From: Salinibacterium sp. M195
Lineage (GTDB): Bacteria > Actinomycetota > Actinomycetes > Actinomycetales > Microbacteriaceae
DNA: 64,000 bases
Direction of reading: 5' to 3'
NCBI RefSeq assembly: GCF_019443965.1
Contig: NZ_CP040814.1
Span: forward strand, 2,790,001-2,854,000
Position 1 is the stretch's first letter. Every line of letters starts with the position of its first letter. The position numbers and the translations under genes are program-made. The notes beneath the pieces were generated by a model. It had not been told where the DNA came from, made no database searches, and was given only the letters and a program-made list of their open reading frames with translations. This document shows, one piece after another, positions 16,593 to 26,001 of the stretch.

Positions 16593-17141
16593 GTGGCTAT
16601 CACTCGAACGCGCGCTCGGTTCCGCACCATCGTGGGTGCCTCAACCCTTCTCGGCATCTTGGCCATCTCTGCGTGTGCGGTAAGCCCTTCGCCCGAAACT
16701 GACCGTTCGGTGTCTGAGGTTCCGGATGGGGCATTCGCGGCGACCGTCACTTATGTGCACGACGGCGACACGCTCTACCTCGACGATGGGAGCACCGAAC
16801 TTAAGGTGCGATTGATCGGAATCGACACCCCAGAACTTGCCAGCCAACAGCGCCCGGATGCCGAAGAATGCTACGGCGAAGAGGCCAGAGACCTGCTCCG
16901 CGATTTTCTGCCCGAGGGCACTGAAGTCTGGGCTAGTGAAGACCGTGAGCCCGAGGACCGCTACGGCCGTTCACTGCTCTATGTCTATCTCGAAGATGGA
17001 ACCTTCGTGAACCTCGCCATGATCGAGCTCGGTGCTGCTGAAGCTCTCAAGGTGGGACTCAACGATCGCTACTGGCCTGAACTGCGCGACGCCGAGGATG
17101 ACGCCTTCGCCACGCAACTCGGCATGTGGGGCAGTTGCTAG
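16593..17141 (+). CDS. Thermonuclease (SNase-like) family lipoprotein
   Basis: A 182-residue extracytoplasmic nuclease. A basic N-terminus and hydrophobic segment end in the lipobox AISAC with Cys28, so it should be lipid-anchored. The SNase fold follows, with all three catalytic residues of staphylococcal nuclease visible: Arg73 and Glu81 in VRLIGIDTPE, and Arg125 in DRYGRSLLYVYLEDG. The GTG start at 16593 is the only start giving a sensible signal sequence. It likely degrades extracellular DNA or RNA for nutrition or defence. It lies between the SGNH-like gene and a CPBP gene on the same strand. Confidence 0.9.
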   Translation: MAITRTRARFRTIVGASTLLGILAISACAVSPSPETDRSVSEVPDGAFAATVTYVHDGDTLYLDDGSTELKVRLIGIDTPELASQQRPDAEECYGEEARDLLRDFLPEGTEVWASEDREPEDRYGRSLLYVYLEDGTFVNLAMIELGAAEALKVGLNDRYWPELRDAEDDAFATQLGMWGSC

Positions 17142-17176
17142 CCGATATCCCAGCAAACGCATGACACGATTAGGGG

Positions 17177-18100
17177 ATGCTCGACCCTAGTCATCCCGTC
17201 ATGCTCGCGCTCCTGTGGGTCACCCTCGTTGGGGTGCTTGTTGCCCTCGCGCTGCGGACGTTTCGTCGGGATCAGCGCGAGTACCGTCGCTTCAAGAGGT
17301 TTCGCACCACCAAGCGCCGTCAACTTATGCTGCGTCGCTGGCTCCTGATCTCATTTAGTCTCTTTGGCGGGATGGCGCTGGTAGTACTGCTGGCCAGTGG
17401 TCGTCTCGCGGCTCCCCTGCTGGCTGATGTGCGGGCGTGGCCATGGGTGTCCTGGTTGTTGACGGTCCTCACGGCGAAACCCTCTGTCACGAGCGGCGTG
17501 ATTGTCGGGCTCATCATCGGGATTATTGCGCTCACGATCGCCGGCGTCATTGCTGTGCGTAAAGAGGGCGACGAGGTCGTCAGCATTGGCGACATTCACG
17601 CCATTTTGCCGCGCAATCGCCAAGAACTTGTGCTCGGTGGGCTGCTGTCGATCAACGCCGGAATCGTTGAGGAACTCCTCTTCAGACTTGCCCTGCCTGC
17701 CTTGCTTTTCGCGACTACGGGCAACGCGATCGTTGCCGTCGTCGGAAGCCTGCTGCTCTTCGGCCTCATGCACTCGTACCAGGGAGTTTCGGGCATCGTG
17801 GCCACCACCGTGATTGGTGCAGTCTTGATGGCCTTCTACGTGCTCAGCGGCAGCATCCTCGTGGCCATCGTCGCTCACGCCGTGCTCGACCTGCGATCGC
17901 TCGTCGTGATTCCCATGGCGGTCGGCCGGGTGCACCTCATAGACGGACGCAAGCATCCGTTCACTCTCCCCGCGAAGCGGAGCCCTGCTAAGCCCTCAAC
18001 AACGTCGGAAGCACCAGCGGTCGCACTGGCAGAAGCCTCTGCCGAAAGCCCTGCTGCGGCTCAGGACGAAAGCCCCGTGGCCACTCCGGCCGAAAGCTAA
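17177..18100 (+). CDS. CPBP family intramembrane protease (CAAX-type)
   Basis: A 307-residue membrane protein with about seven hydrophobic helices. The CPBP motifs are EELLFRLALPA (EExxxR), FGLMHSYQG (FxxxH) and VAHAVLDL, so the catalytic set is complete. The final 45 residues are Ala/Ser/Glu/Pro-rich and repetitive (AEASAESPAAAQDESP), a low-complexity cytoplasmic tail. The gene ends inside the last codons of mfd, overlapping tail-to-tail by four bases. Substrate unknown. Confidence 0.85.
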   Translation: MLDPSHPVMLALLWVTLVGVLVALALRTFRRDQREYRRFKRFRTTKRRQLMLRRWLLISFSLFGGMALVVLLASGRLAAPLLADVRAWPWVSWLLTVLTAKPSVTSGVIVGLIIGIIALTIAGVIAVRKEGDEVVSIGDIHAILPRNRQELVLGGLLSINAGIVEELLFRLALPALLFATTGNAIVAVVGSLLLFGLMHSYQGVSGIVATTVIGAVLMAFYVLSGSILVAIVAHAVLDLRSLVVIPMAVGRVHLIDGRKHPFTLPAKRSPAKPSTTSEAPAVALAEASAESPAAAQDESPVATPAES

Positions 18101-21100
18101 GCCTTCTCGGTCCCCGTTTGCGTCGCTGCCTGTGCCGCAGCCTTCGCCGCAGCGGACTCCACCGCCGCTGCTTCGACTGCCGCGGCCTTCTCTGCTGCAG
18201 CCAACTCGACGAGTTCCGTTTCGGTGTCTTTTGCACCGAAGACCGAGATCAGCAGATCTTTGGTCCACTCGATAAGTTGACCGTCGCTCGCGCCGGTGGG
18301 CAACGGGATAATCGCCGCGGATGCGGCCGAGTGATACTTCGATCCCGGATACATGCGCTGCAGACGAATTTGTTTTGAGTCGAGAAGATCTGCAGGGGCG
18401 ACGCGCAGCTTATCGCCCATAACAACGACCTCGCTGAACCCGGCTTTCTGCGCCATGCGACGCAACCGAGAGACAGCGATGAGGTGCTGCACTTGTTCTG
18501 GCGGCTCGCCATAGCGGTCGCTGAGTTCTTCGAGCACACGATCAATGCTGTCGGCGGATGCCGCGGGCGCGCTGGCCGTTGACAGCTTTTGGTAGGCCTC
18601 GAGGCGCAGTCGCTCGCTTTCCACGTAGTCTTCGGGAATGTTGGCGTCTACCGGCAATTCGAGACGCAACTCGGTCTGGCCTTCAGCGACATCACCCCGG
18701 AACGTCGAGACAGCTTCGCCGATCATCCGCAGGTAGAGGTCGAATCCGACACCGGCGATATGACCGGACTGTTCCCCACCGAGCAGGTTCCCAGCGCCAC
18801 GGATCTCGAGGTCTTTCATGGCGATCTGCATTCCGGCACCAAGCTCGTTATTCGCGGCGATGGTGTCGAGACGTTCATGGGCAGTCTCGCTCAGCGGCTT
18901 TTCTTCGTCGTAGAGGAAGTAGGCGTAAGCACGTTCTCGGCCACGACCAACACGTCCACGCAATTGGTGAAGCTGGCTGAGCCCGTATTTGTCTGCGCGA
19001 TCGATAATCAGGGTGTTGGCGTTAGCAATGTCGAGGCCGGTTTCGATGATGGTTGTCGAGACGAGCACGTCGAACTTGCGTTCCCAGAAGTCAACCATCA
19101 CTTGCTCGAGTACGGCTTCGGGCAATTGTCCGTGAGCGACAGCGATGCGAGCATCCGGAACCAATTCGGCAAGCTTTGCGGCAACCCGGTTGATGGAATT
19201 CACCCGATTGTGCACATAAAAGATCTGACCCTCCCGCAGCAACTCGCGACGAATCGCCGCCGAAACTTGGCGTTCAGAATAGGGACCCACGAAGCTGAGG
19301 ATCGGGTGCCGGTCTTCAGGCGGTGTTGCCAAAGTCGACATTTCGCGGATGCCCGTCACGGCCATCTCGAGGGTGCGGGGAATTGGGGTTGCCGTCATTG
19401 CCAAGATGTCGACGTTGGTCTTGAGCTTCTTGAGCGCATCTTTGTGCTCAACGCCGAAGCGTTGCTCTTCGTCGATGATGACGAGCCCGAGATCCTTGAA
19501 GGCGATGTTCTTCGACAGCAGGCGATGGGTGCCGATCACTACATCGACGGTGCCGTCGGCAAGCCCCGCGATGGTTTCGCGAGATTCCTTCTCCGACTGG
19601 AAACGGCTGAGGGCGCGTAAATGCACCGGGAATCCGGCGAACCGGTCGGCGAAAGTCTCAATATGTTGACGCACTAGGAGGGTCGTCGGCACAATCATCG
19701 CGACTTGCTTGCCGTCTTGAACTGCCTTGAACGCGGCGCGGACAGCAACCTCGGTTTTGCCGTAGCCGACATCACCACTCAACAGCCGGTCCATGGGAAC
19801 CGGGCTCTGCATGTCGGCCTTGACCTCGTCGATCGTGGTCAACTGATCGGGAGTTTCCGCAAAAGCGAAGGCTTCTTCGAGCTCGCGTTGCCACGGAGTA
19901 TCGATTCCGAAGGCGTGGCCCCTACTGGCCATGCGTGCGCTGTAGAGCTTGACGAGCTCCACAGCAATATCGCGAACAGCCTTGCGGGCTTTCGTCTTGG
20001 CCGCTGACCAGTCGCTTCCGCCCATCTTGTTGAGAGTGGGAGCTTCTCCGCCGACGTAGCGCGAGAGCAGGTCGAGCTGGTCGGTGGGCACATACAATTT
20101 GTCGCCGGGATAGCCCCGCTTGTTCGGTGCGTATTCGAGCACCAGGAATTCGCGTTGCGTCTTGACCGCATTGCGCCCACCGGTGCTCACCTCCCGCGTC
20201 ACAAGTTCAAGGAACTTGCCGATGCCGTGGGTTTGATGAACAACGTGATCGCCAGTCTTTAACTGAATGGGGTCGACAACGTTCTTGCGCCGGGTCGCCA
20301 ACTTGCGGGTCGGGCGCGAGGCATAGCCAACGGAGCGGCCAAAGAACTCGCCCTCGCTGAGAACGGCGAGCTTGATGCCCTCGACGGCGAAACCATGATC
20401 TACGGATGCCCGCAGGAGGTAAGCAACCCCCGGCTCGGTCTTAGCGGGGAACGAGTCAACAGCACGCCCCGCTAGCTCTCGTTCCGCCAGCAGGTCAGCG
20501 GTGCGTTCCACCAGCCCCGCCCCTTCGGCGATGATGCCGACCGTCCAGCCGTCAGCAAGCAAGTGAGAGACATGGTCAAGCGCACCATCGACGGTTCCCG
20601 CAAACGATGGCATCGCTGCGGCATCGATACGCACATATTCGGATGCTTCTTCTGCTTCATCGAGCAGGCTTGCGGCATCCGCCTCACCAGAGTCGAAAGT
20701 GCTGAGGGTCCACCAGGGGCGCGAACCCGCCGATTCCCGGAGCGAAGTCAGAGTGACAAAGTCACCGGCGTCAAGATCAATGGGCGCTTCCGCCCCAGCG
20801 GTGGCCGCGTTCCAAGCAGCACTGAGAAACTCGCGGTTGGTCTCGGCCAAGTTCACCGCGCGCGACGACACCTTCTCCGGCGAGAGCACGGCAATGGCGG
20901 CATCTGCCGGGAGGTAATGCGTGAGCGGAACGAGTCTGTCGACCAAAGCGGGGGCGAGCGATTCCATCCCGTCAACAGGAATGCCTTCGGCGATCTTCGC
21001 GAGCATCGTCGACAGGCTGGGAAACTCGTGCTGCATCTCGCGTGCACGTTGCCGCACAGACTCGCTCAACAACACTTCACGGCTGGGAACAAGCTCAACG

Positions 21101-21777
21101 GAAACGATCTCGCCGTCGATGGAACGCTGGTCGGCAACAGAGAACTCGCGCAATTGCTCGAGCTCATCGCCAAAGAATTCCAGTCGAAGTGGATGCTCGT
21201 GGTTAGGCGCAAACACATCAAGGATGCCGCCGCGCACGGCAAACTCTCCGCGGCGCGTCACCATGTCGACTCGGGAATATGCCAAAGCTACGAGCCGCTC
21301 AGCCAGTGCTGAAAGGTCGTAGTTACGGCCCCCAACAGTCAGTTCGATTGGCTCAATGGCGGTGAGATTGTCGGCAATGGGCTGCAGAGCGGCCCGAACA
21401 GAAGCCACCAAAACGAACTGGCCGACAGGGTTCTCTTGCCACCGCGAAAGATCGCGCAGGGCCTGCATCCGCTTTCCCACGGTCTCGGCACTGGGGCTTA
21501 GCCGCTCGTGCGGGAGCGTCTCCCAGGCGGGAAACTCGACAACCTGGGCGTTGGGCAGATAGCTCGTCAGCGAGCGGCGCAGTGATTCGGATTCACGACC
21601 CGTTGCAGTGATGGCCAGCAGCGATCGCGGTGCATCCGTCTTCGTCAGCAAACCGCCCAAGAGCGGAGCCCTTAATCCCTCAACGAGGGAGAAGTCTGCG
21701 CTCTGCTGTGAAAAACGCAGCGCGTTCTCCACAGTCTTGGCGTGCGAAAGCGCTGAGATAAGTCCGTCGAGAGTCAC
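18097..21777 (-). CDS. mfd: Transcription-repair coupling factor
   Basis: A 1226-residue DNA translocase that removes stalled RNA polymerase and recruits UvrA. The UvrB-homology region occupies the N-terminal third. The RNA-polymerase-interacting domain holds GDHVVHQTHGIGKF near residue 510. The RecG-like motor contains Walker A GDVGYGKTEVA near 670 and the DEEQRFGV box near 770, followed by TATPIPRTLEMA and QLRGRVGRG. A C-terminal TRCF domain precedes an alanine-rich tail of about 40 residues. The start is GTG at 21777. It follows pth by 70 bases in the conserved rplY-pth-mfd order. Confidence 0.97.
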   Translation of the reverse strand: MTLDGLISALSHAKTVENALRFSQQSADFSLVEGLRAPLLGGLLTKTDAPRSLLAITATGRESESLRRSLTSYLPNAQVVEFPAWETLPHERLSPSAETVGKRMQALRDLSRWQENPVGQFVLVASVRAALQPIADNLTAIEPIELTVGGRNYDLSALAERLVALAYSRVDMVTRRGEFAVRGGILDVFAPNHEHPLRLEFFGDELEQLREFSVADQRSIDGEIVSVELVPSREVLLSESVRQRAREMQHEFPSLSTMLAKIAEGIPVDGMESLAPALVDRLVPLTHYLPADAAIAVLSPEKVSSRAVNLAETNREFLSAAWNAATAGAEAPIDLDAGDFVTLTSLRESAGSRPWWTLSTFDSGEADAASLLDEAEEASEYVRIDAAAMPSFAGTVDGALDHVSHLLADGWTVGIIAEGAGLVERTADLLAERELAGRAVDSFPAKTEPGVAYLLRASVDHGFAVEGIKLAVLSEGEFFGRSVGYASRPTRKLATRRKNVVDPIQLKTGDHVVHQTHGIGKFLELVTREVSTGGRNAVKTQREFLVLEYAPNKRGYPGDKLYVPTDQLDLLSRYVGGEAPTLNKMGGSDWSAAKTKARKAVRDIAVELVKLYSARMASRGHAFGIDTPWQRELEEAFAFAETPDQLTTIDEVKADMQSPVPMDRLLSGDVGYGKTEVAVRAAFKAVQDGKQVAMIVPTTLLVRQHIETFADRFAGFPVHLRALSRFQSEKESRETIAGLADGTVDVVIGTHRLLSKNIAFKDLGLVIIDEEQRFGVEHKDALKKLKTNVDILAMTATPIPRTLEMAVTGIREMSTLATPPEDRHPILSFVGPYSERQVSAAIRRELLREGQIFYVHNRVNSINRVAAKLAELVPDARIAVAHGQLPEAVLEQVMVDFWERKFDVLVSTTIIETGLDIANANTLIIDRADKYGLSQLHQLRGRVGRGRERAYAYFLYDEEKPLSETAHERLDTIAANNELGAGMQIAMKDLEIRGAGNLLGGEQSGHIAGVGFDLYLRMIGEAVSTFRGDVAEGQTELRLELPVDANIPEDYVESERLRLEAYQKLSTASAPAASADSIDRVLEELSDRYGEPPEQVQHLIAVSRLRRMAQKAGFSEVVVMGDKLRVAPADLLDSKQIRLQRMYPGSKYHSAASAAIIPLPTGASDGQLIEWTKDLLISVFGAKDTETELVELAAAEKAAAVEAAAVESAAAKAAAQAATQTGTEKA

Positions 21778-21847
21778 CGAAGGAGTCTACTCTCGGCTAC
21801 CGACAGCACGATGCGAGTTCACCCACAGCGCAGCAACCTAGCGTGGG

Positions 21848-22432
21848 CTACGAGCGCGGGCTGTGGAATCGCAATTGGGCTGCTTCGAGACCATCGCTGG
21901 CGACTAGGGCAACGGCATCCGCTGCGTCGCTCAGAAGGTTGGGCAGCACGGTGCGCTCGTCGGCCGAGAAGTCGCGCAGCACGAAGTCAGCAGCAGGCTG
22001 GCGCCCAGGAGGCCGACCGATTCCCACGCGAACGCGCGTGAAGTCTGGCGAACCAGCAGCAGCAGCAATATCGCGGATGCCGTTGTGCCCACCGTGGCCG
22101 CCGCCACGCTTGAGCTTCACAGCGTCAAAATCGATGTCGAGCTCATCGTGCACGACGATGAGGCGTTCGACGGGAATCTTGTAAAAGCGCATCAGCGCAG
22201 CAACAGGCCCGCCCGAAAGATTCATGAACGAATTGGGCTTAGCCAGAATCAGTTTGGGGCCATCGCCAAAGCTGCGGCCCTCAGCGACCGCAGCATTCGT
22301 TTTGTGGTTCTTGAAAGTGGCAGACAACTCGTCTGCCAAATGGGCCAGCACCATGTGACCCACATTGTGGCGATTACCGGCGTAGCCGGGCCCGGGGTTA
22401 CCGAGCCCGACTACTAACCATTGGTCATCCAC
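21848..22432 (-). CDS. pth: Peptidyl-tRNA hydrolase
   Basis: A 194-residue enzyme that hydrolyses peptidyl-tRNA released by drop-off. Conserved features are [19 protein letters not shown] with catalytic His22, [38 protein letters not shown] with Asp96, and [13 protein letters not shown]. The length is normal. The start is GTG at 22432, 26 bases after the L25 gene on the same strand, so the two are probably cotranscribed. Confidence 0.97.
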   Translation of the reverse strand: MDDQWLVVGLGNPGPGYAGNRHNVGHMVLAHLADELSATFKNHKTNAAVAEGRSFGDGPKLILAKPNSFMNLSGGPVAALMRFYKIPVERLIVVHDELDIDFDAVKLKRGGGHGGHNGIRDIAAAAGSPDFTRVRVGIGRPPGRQPAADFVLRDFSADERTVLPNLLSDAADAVALVASDGLEAAQLRFHSPRS

Positions 22433-22458
22433 GATTTCTCGCTTACGAAAGAAACGAA

Positions 22459-23079
22459 TTATTCAGCAGCCTCTGCAGCAGCGTCAGCAGCAACTGCTGC
22501 GGCTACTTCTTCAGCAGCTTCAGCCTCAACGGAGGAACGCGGCATGCTCACGAGGATCACGAGAAGATCGGGGTCGGAAAGCAGGTTCGCGCCCTCGATG
22601 AGGGTGATGTCCTTGGCGTAGACGTGGTCGCCCTCTTCATTTCCATCGATGTCAACGGTGAAGTACTCAGGAATGTGAGTTGCTTCAGCCTCAACCGAGA
22701 TGGTCGGTGCGTCAAGGTTGTAGATGGTGCCGGGTGCGGTCTCACCGGTGACGTGGATCGGTACATCAACGATGACCTTCTCACCCTTGCGGATGACGAC
22801 GAGGTCGATGTGCTCGATGATCTGGCGAACGGGGTCCTTCTGAACATCCTTGACCAGCGCGAGCTGGCTCTTGCCGTTGATGTCAAGGTCCAAGATCTGG
22901 TTCGACTTACGGAGGATGAGGCCGATCGCGTGGCCGGGAAGGGAGACGTGGACGGGCTCGGTGCCGTGACCGTAGATCACTGCGGGAATCTTGCCTGCAG
23001 CGCGGAGCTTGCGAGCAGCACCCTTGCCGAAGGATTCACGAGCATCCGTGACTACGTGGTTAACGCCTGGCTTAGCCAT
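22459..23079 (-). CDS. rplY: 50S ribosomal protein L25/general stress protein Ctc
   Basis: A 206-residue 5S-rRNA-binding protein of the long (Ctc) type. The N-terminal L25 domain ([24 protein letters not shown]) is followed by the beta-rich TL5 C-terminal domain, and a final Ala/Glu-rich tail. ATG at 23079 has TAGGAG upstream. The leader contains the small palindrome GGACCA-g-TGGTCC at 23094-23106, just before the ribosome site. It is the first gene of the rplY-pth-mfd group. Confidence 0.96.
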   Translation of the reverse strand: MAKPGVNHVVTDARESFGKGAARKLRAAGKIPAVIYGHGTEPVHVSLPGHAIGLILRKSNQILDLDINGKSQLALVKDVQKDPVRQIIEHIDLVVIRKGEKVIVDVPIHVTGETAPGTIYNLDAPTISVEAEATHIPEYFTVDIDGNEEGDHVYAKDITLIEGANLLSDPDLLVILVSMPRSSVEAEAAEEVAAAVAADAAAEAAE

Positions 23080-23158
23080 TGTTTTCTCCTAGAGGACCAG
23101 TGGTCCGTAGTGGGCAGTCGTCCCCAGTGCAATTGTGTCCTGTGGAGTAGTGCCCAGA

Positions 23159-23395
23159 TCAGTGTCTGTTGTTCAACTCGAACGCCGGCAGATCGGTGAT
23201 CTGCCACGTGAGGAAAAGCCCTGTGACTTGCCCGCCGCGTCGATAACGGAACCAGATGGTTCCCTCGCCGAAGTTCAACGGCCAATTGTACACGGATGCC
23301 GCCGCCACAATCTGACCTGCTCGTGAAGCCCGGTGATACTCAGCCCATCGATGCCAACCACTACTCTGGGAATATGTCCGGAAGCCTTCACGCAC
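23159..23395 (-). CDS. Possible small protein or gene remnant
   Basis: This 294-bp gap between rplY and gntR holds one minus-strand frame with protein-like composition, rich in Trp, Phe and Tyr (VYNWPLNFGEGTIWFRY, then QVTGLFLTWQITDLP). It ends before the rplY leader and overlaps the gntR start region. An 8-bp perfect hairpin, GGCAGATC-ggt-GATCTGCC (23187-23205), lies inside it. No family was recognised and no ribosome site stands out. It could be a remnant or a chance frame. Confidence 0.25.
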   Translation of the reverse strand: MREGFRTYSQSSGWHRWAEYHRASRAGQIVAAASVYNWPLNFGEGTIWFRYRRGGQVTGLFLTWQITDLPAFELNNRH

Positions 23396-24090
23396 GAGTG
23401 CTCAACGAGCTAGGGCTCCACATTGTCTCGGGCGAAATCGGCCCGGAAGCCACCATCCTCGCTGAACAGCTTGAGGAACGATACGGAGTCTCTCGTTCGG
23501 TCGTGCGCGAAGCCGTTCGCGTGCTCCAGTCGCTAGGAATGGTGGCGTCTGTGAAGCGCGTCGGCATGCGGGTGCAGCCGATGTCTCAGTGGAGCCTCTA
23601 CGACCCCCTCGTCATCCGGTGGCGTCTCGAGCAAGCAGAGAATGGCAAGCAGCTGCGTTCGCTGACCGAATTGCGCGCAGCCATCGAACCACAAGCCGCA
23701 CAGCTGGCAGCAACATTCGCGTCAGAGGAAACCAGCGGCGAACTCCTGGCACTGGCCGCTCGGATGCGGGCCGTCGGCCGCTCAGGTGACCTCGAGCTAT
23801 TTCTTGAGCTCGACATCCGCTTTCATTCGCTTGTTCTTGCGGCGAGCGGAAACGAAATGTTTGCCCGCCTCGATCGCGTTATTGCCGAAGTGCTCACCGG
23901 GCGCACCAACCGCGGTCTCATGCCGTCGACACCGCACGAAGAGGCACTTCAACTGCATGTGGATGTTGCGGATGCCATCCAAGGCAAACGCCCCGCAGAC
24001 GCTTTCGCCTCCATGGAGCGCATCATGAGCCGCACCAGCGAAGAGGTAGAACCGATCTGGGCTGGCGAACCGCGCATCTTCCTCGACTAG
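23374..24090 (+). CDS. GntR-family (FadR/FCD) transcriptional regulator, probable gluconate repressor
   Basis: A 238-residue regulator. Residues 1-70 form a GntR winged helix (LAEQLEERYGVSRSVVREAVRVLQSLGM). The rest is an FCD ligand domain with the metal-binding Asp/His pattern visible in LFLELDIRFHSLVLAASGN and later HVDVADAI. The start at 23374 is chosen because it begins at the usual distance before the HTH. The gene converges on idnD with a four-base overlap of stop codons. Location next to idnD-idnO-gntP-gntK suggests that it controls gluconate/idonate catabolism, with gluconate or 6-phosphogluconate as effector; both points are inference. Confidence 0.85.
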   Translation: MSGSLHARVLNELGLHIVSGEIGPEATILAEQLEERYGVSRSVVREAVRVLQSLGMVASVKRVGMRVQPMSQWSLYDPLVIRWRLEQAENGKQLRSLTELRAAIEPQAAQLAATFASEETSGELLALAARMRAVGRSGDLELFLELDIRFHSLVLAASGNEMFARLDRVIAEVLTGRTNRGLMPSTPHEEALQLHVDVADAIQGKRPADAFASMERIMSRTSEEVEPIWAGEPRIFLD

Positions 24091-25139
24091 AAGCGCAGCA
24101 GAACTTTGCCGCTGTGCTCCGAGTCCTTGGCGACGGTGAACGCTTCGAGAGCTTCGGATGCCGCAAATTCATGGGTGACGATTGGCGCAATGAAGAGCGA
24201 GCCGTCAGCGAGTGCCGCAATCACGTCATCAATTTCGTCGGTGAAACGGAACGATCCGACGAGCTCAAGTTCGCGAGTGATCGCCAACGAGATCAGTGCC
24301 GGTTGTTCGCCTGACGGCAATAGCCCGACCATGACGACACGTCCACCACGGGTGGCACCGCGTATGGCTGAGGCGAGCCCGCGATAGCTGCCAGACGATT
24401 CGAAGACGATGTCTGCGTCGACCGCGGCGATGGCGTCGACATCCGTGGCGTGAAGAATTTCTGTGGCCCCGACCTCCTGCGCGATCGCGAGTGGCCCAGC
24501 AAACATATCGACGGCGACGATCTCGCTGGCACCCGCGCGCTTGAGAACAGCGACGATGAGCGCACCGATAGGACCGGCGCCGATGACGAGAGCACGTTTT
24601 CCGCGCACGTCTCCGCCACGAGAGACGGCATGCCAGGCCACGCTGGCGGGCTCGACAAGTGCGGCATCGCGCAGCTCGAGCGTGCTGGGTAGTGCTCGCA
24701 ACATCCGGCTAGGAAGGCTGACGAACTCGGCGAAGGCACCTTCGGTGTGCGGGAAGCGTGCCGCGCTGCCGAGGTAGGTGCAGCCGGGAGAAAGGTTGGG
24801 GCGGTCTTCGGGCCAACGCGGCTCGGTGCCGCCAGGGGTTGCCGGATGCACGGCGACGGCGGTTCCCACAGCGGGGCCTGTTCCGTCGGCCGCCTGCTGG
24901 ATGACGGTGCCGACAACCTCGTGGCCGAGAATCATCGGAGCCTTGAGGATCGACTCCCCCGCTGCACCGTGGGACCAGTAGTGCAGGTCAGAACCGCAGA
25001 CTCCACCGAAAGCCACCTGCACGATGGCCTCATCCGCCGCCGGCTGCGCCAGCGGAATCGTGTCGACCCGCAAATCGTCTTGCGCGTGGATGACAACGGC
25101 GAGGGTATCGGCGGGGAGTGCGGGAGCCATGAGGTCCAT
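24087..25139 (-). CDS. idnD: L-idonate 5-dehydrogenase-like zinc alcohol dehydrogenase
   Basis: A medium-chain zinc dehydrogenase of about 350 residues, expected to oxidise L-idonate to 5-ketogluconate. Catalytic zinc ligands are visible as GVCGSDLHYW (Cys) and LGHEVVG (His-Glu). The NAD-binding Rossmann motif is VIGAGPIGALIV, followed by an acidic residue in VAVDMF that favours NAD. The structural-zinc loop has lost most of its cysteines (GGTEPRWPEDRPNLSPGC). The start is uncertain: ATG 25139, ATG 25130 or TTG 25157, none with a clear ribosome site. It is the last gene of the gntK-gntP-idnO-idnD group, which supports the substrate assignment. Confidence 0.82.
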   Translation of the reverse strand: MDLMAPALPADTLAVVIHAQDDLRVDTIPLAQPAADEAIVQVAFGGVCGSDLHYWSHGAAGESILKAPMILGHEVVGTVIQQAADGTGPAVGTAVAVHPATPGGTEPRWPEDRPNLSPGCTYLGSAARFPHTEGAFAEFVSLPSRMLRALPSTLELRDAALVEPASVAWHAVSRGGDVRGKRALVIGAGPIGALIVAVLKRAGASEIVAVDMFAGPLAIAQEVGATEILHATDVDAIAAVDADIVFESSGSYRGLASAIRGATRGGRVVMVGLLPSGEQPALISLAITRELELVGSFRFTDEIDDVIAALADGSLFIAPIVTHEFAASEALEAFTVAKDSEHSGKVLLRF

Positions 25140-25218
25140 TTCTGGTGGGATGTGCAAGAGAGAAGGTGAGGGCGCCGCAACCGAATGGCACGCAGCGCCC
25201 TCGCGCTTCGGAGTTGAG

Positions 25219-25992
25219 CTAGACGACGACCGTCATGCCGCCATCGATGAAGATGACTTGGCCGTTGACGTAGTCGGAACCACGTGACGCGAGCCAGACA
25301 GCAGGGCCGCCGAGGTCGGCGGGAGTGCCCCAACGACCAGCAGGAGTGCGCCCGAGAATCCAGTTGTTGAAGGTGTCGTCGTCAACGAGTGCCTGCGTCA
25401 TTTCGGTGTGGATGTAGCCAGGCGCGATTGCATTGATCTGCAGTCCGCCGCTCGCCCACTCTGCCGTCATGGCACGAGTGAGATTACGGATGCCGCCCTT
25501 CGAGACCGTGTATGGCCCGATGGTCGGTCGCGCCAGATCGGTCTGCACCGAGGCAATGTTGATGATCTTGCCCTCGCCGCGCTGCAGCATGTGGCGCGCA
25601 ACTTCACGGCCAACGAGGAACGCGCTCGTGAGGTTGGTGGAGATGACTCGGTTCCAGTCCTCCACGTCGAGGTCGAGCATCGGCTCGCGATGCTGGATGC
25701 CCGCGTTGTTCACGAGCACCCCGATCGCACCGATGGATGCCTCGATCTCGGCGATTGCGGTGGCGACAGCCGTGGCATCCGCTACGTCAAACGCGCGAGC
25801 GTAGACGCGTTCGGCCCCAAACTCGGCGCTGAAGTCGGCGTGAGTGGCGGCGAGGCGCTCTTCATCGCGACCGTTCAGCACAATCGTGGCACCGGCAACC
25901 GCCAACGCTTGCGCGATGACGCGGCCAATGCCTCGACTGGATCCGGTAACGAGGGCAATACGCCCCGTGAGGTCAAACATGGTGGATGCCAC
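25219..25992 (-). CDS. idnO: SDR family gluconate 5-dehydrogenase
   Basis: A 257-residue short-chain dehydrogenase, expected to reduce 5-ketogluconate to gluconate. The cofactor motif TGSSRGIG is at 16-23, NNAG at 94-97, and the catalytic Ser147, Tyr160 and Lys164 (YTVSK) are intact. The GTG at 25992 is chosen because GGAG lies six bases upstream; an internal ATG at 25980 has none. It sits nine bases after gntP and before idnD, so substrate flow through both dehydrogenases is likely. Confidence 0.87.
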   Translation of the reverse strand: MASTMFDLTGRIALVTGSSRGIGRVIAQALAVAGATIVLNGRDEERLAATHADFSAEFGAERVYARAFDVADATAVATAIAEIEASIGAIGVLVNNAGIQHREPMLDLDVEDWNRVISTNLTSAFLVGREVARHMLQRGEGKIINIASVQTDLARPTIGPYTVSKGGIRNLTRAMTAEWASGGLQINAIAPGYIHTEMTQALVDDDTFNNWILGRTPAGRWGTPADLGGPAVWLASRGSDYVNGQVIFIDGGMTVVV

Positions 25993-26001
25993 AGCTATCT
26001 C

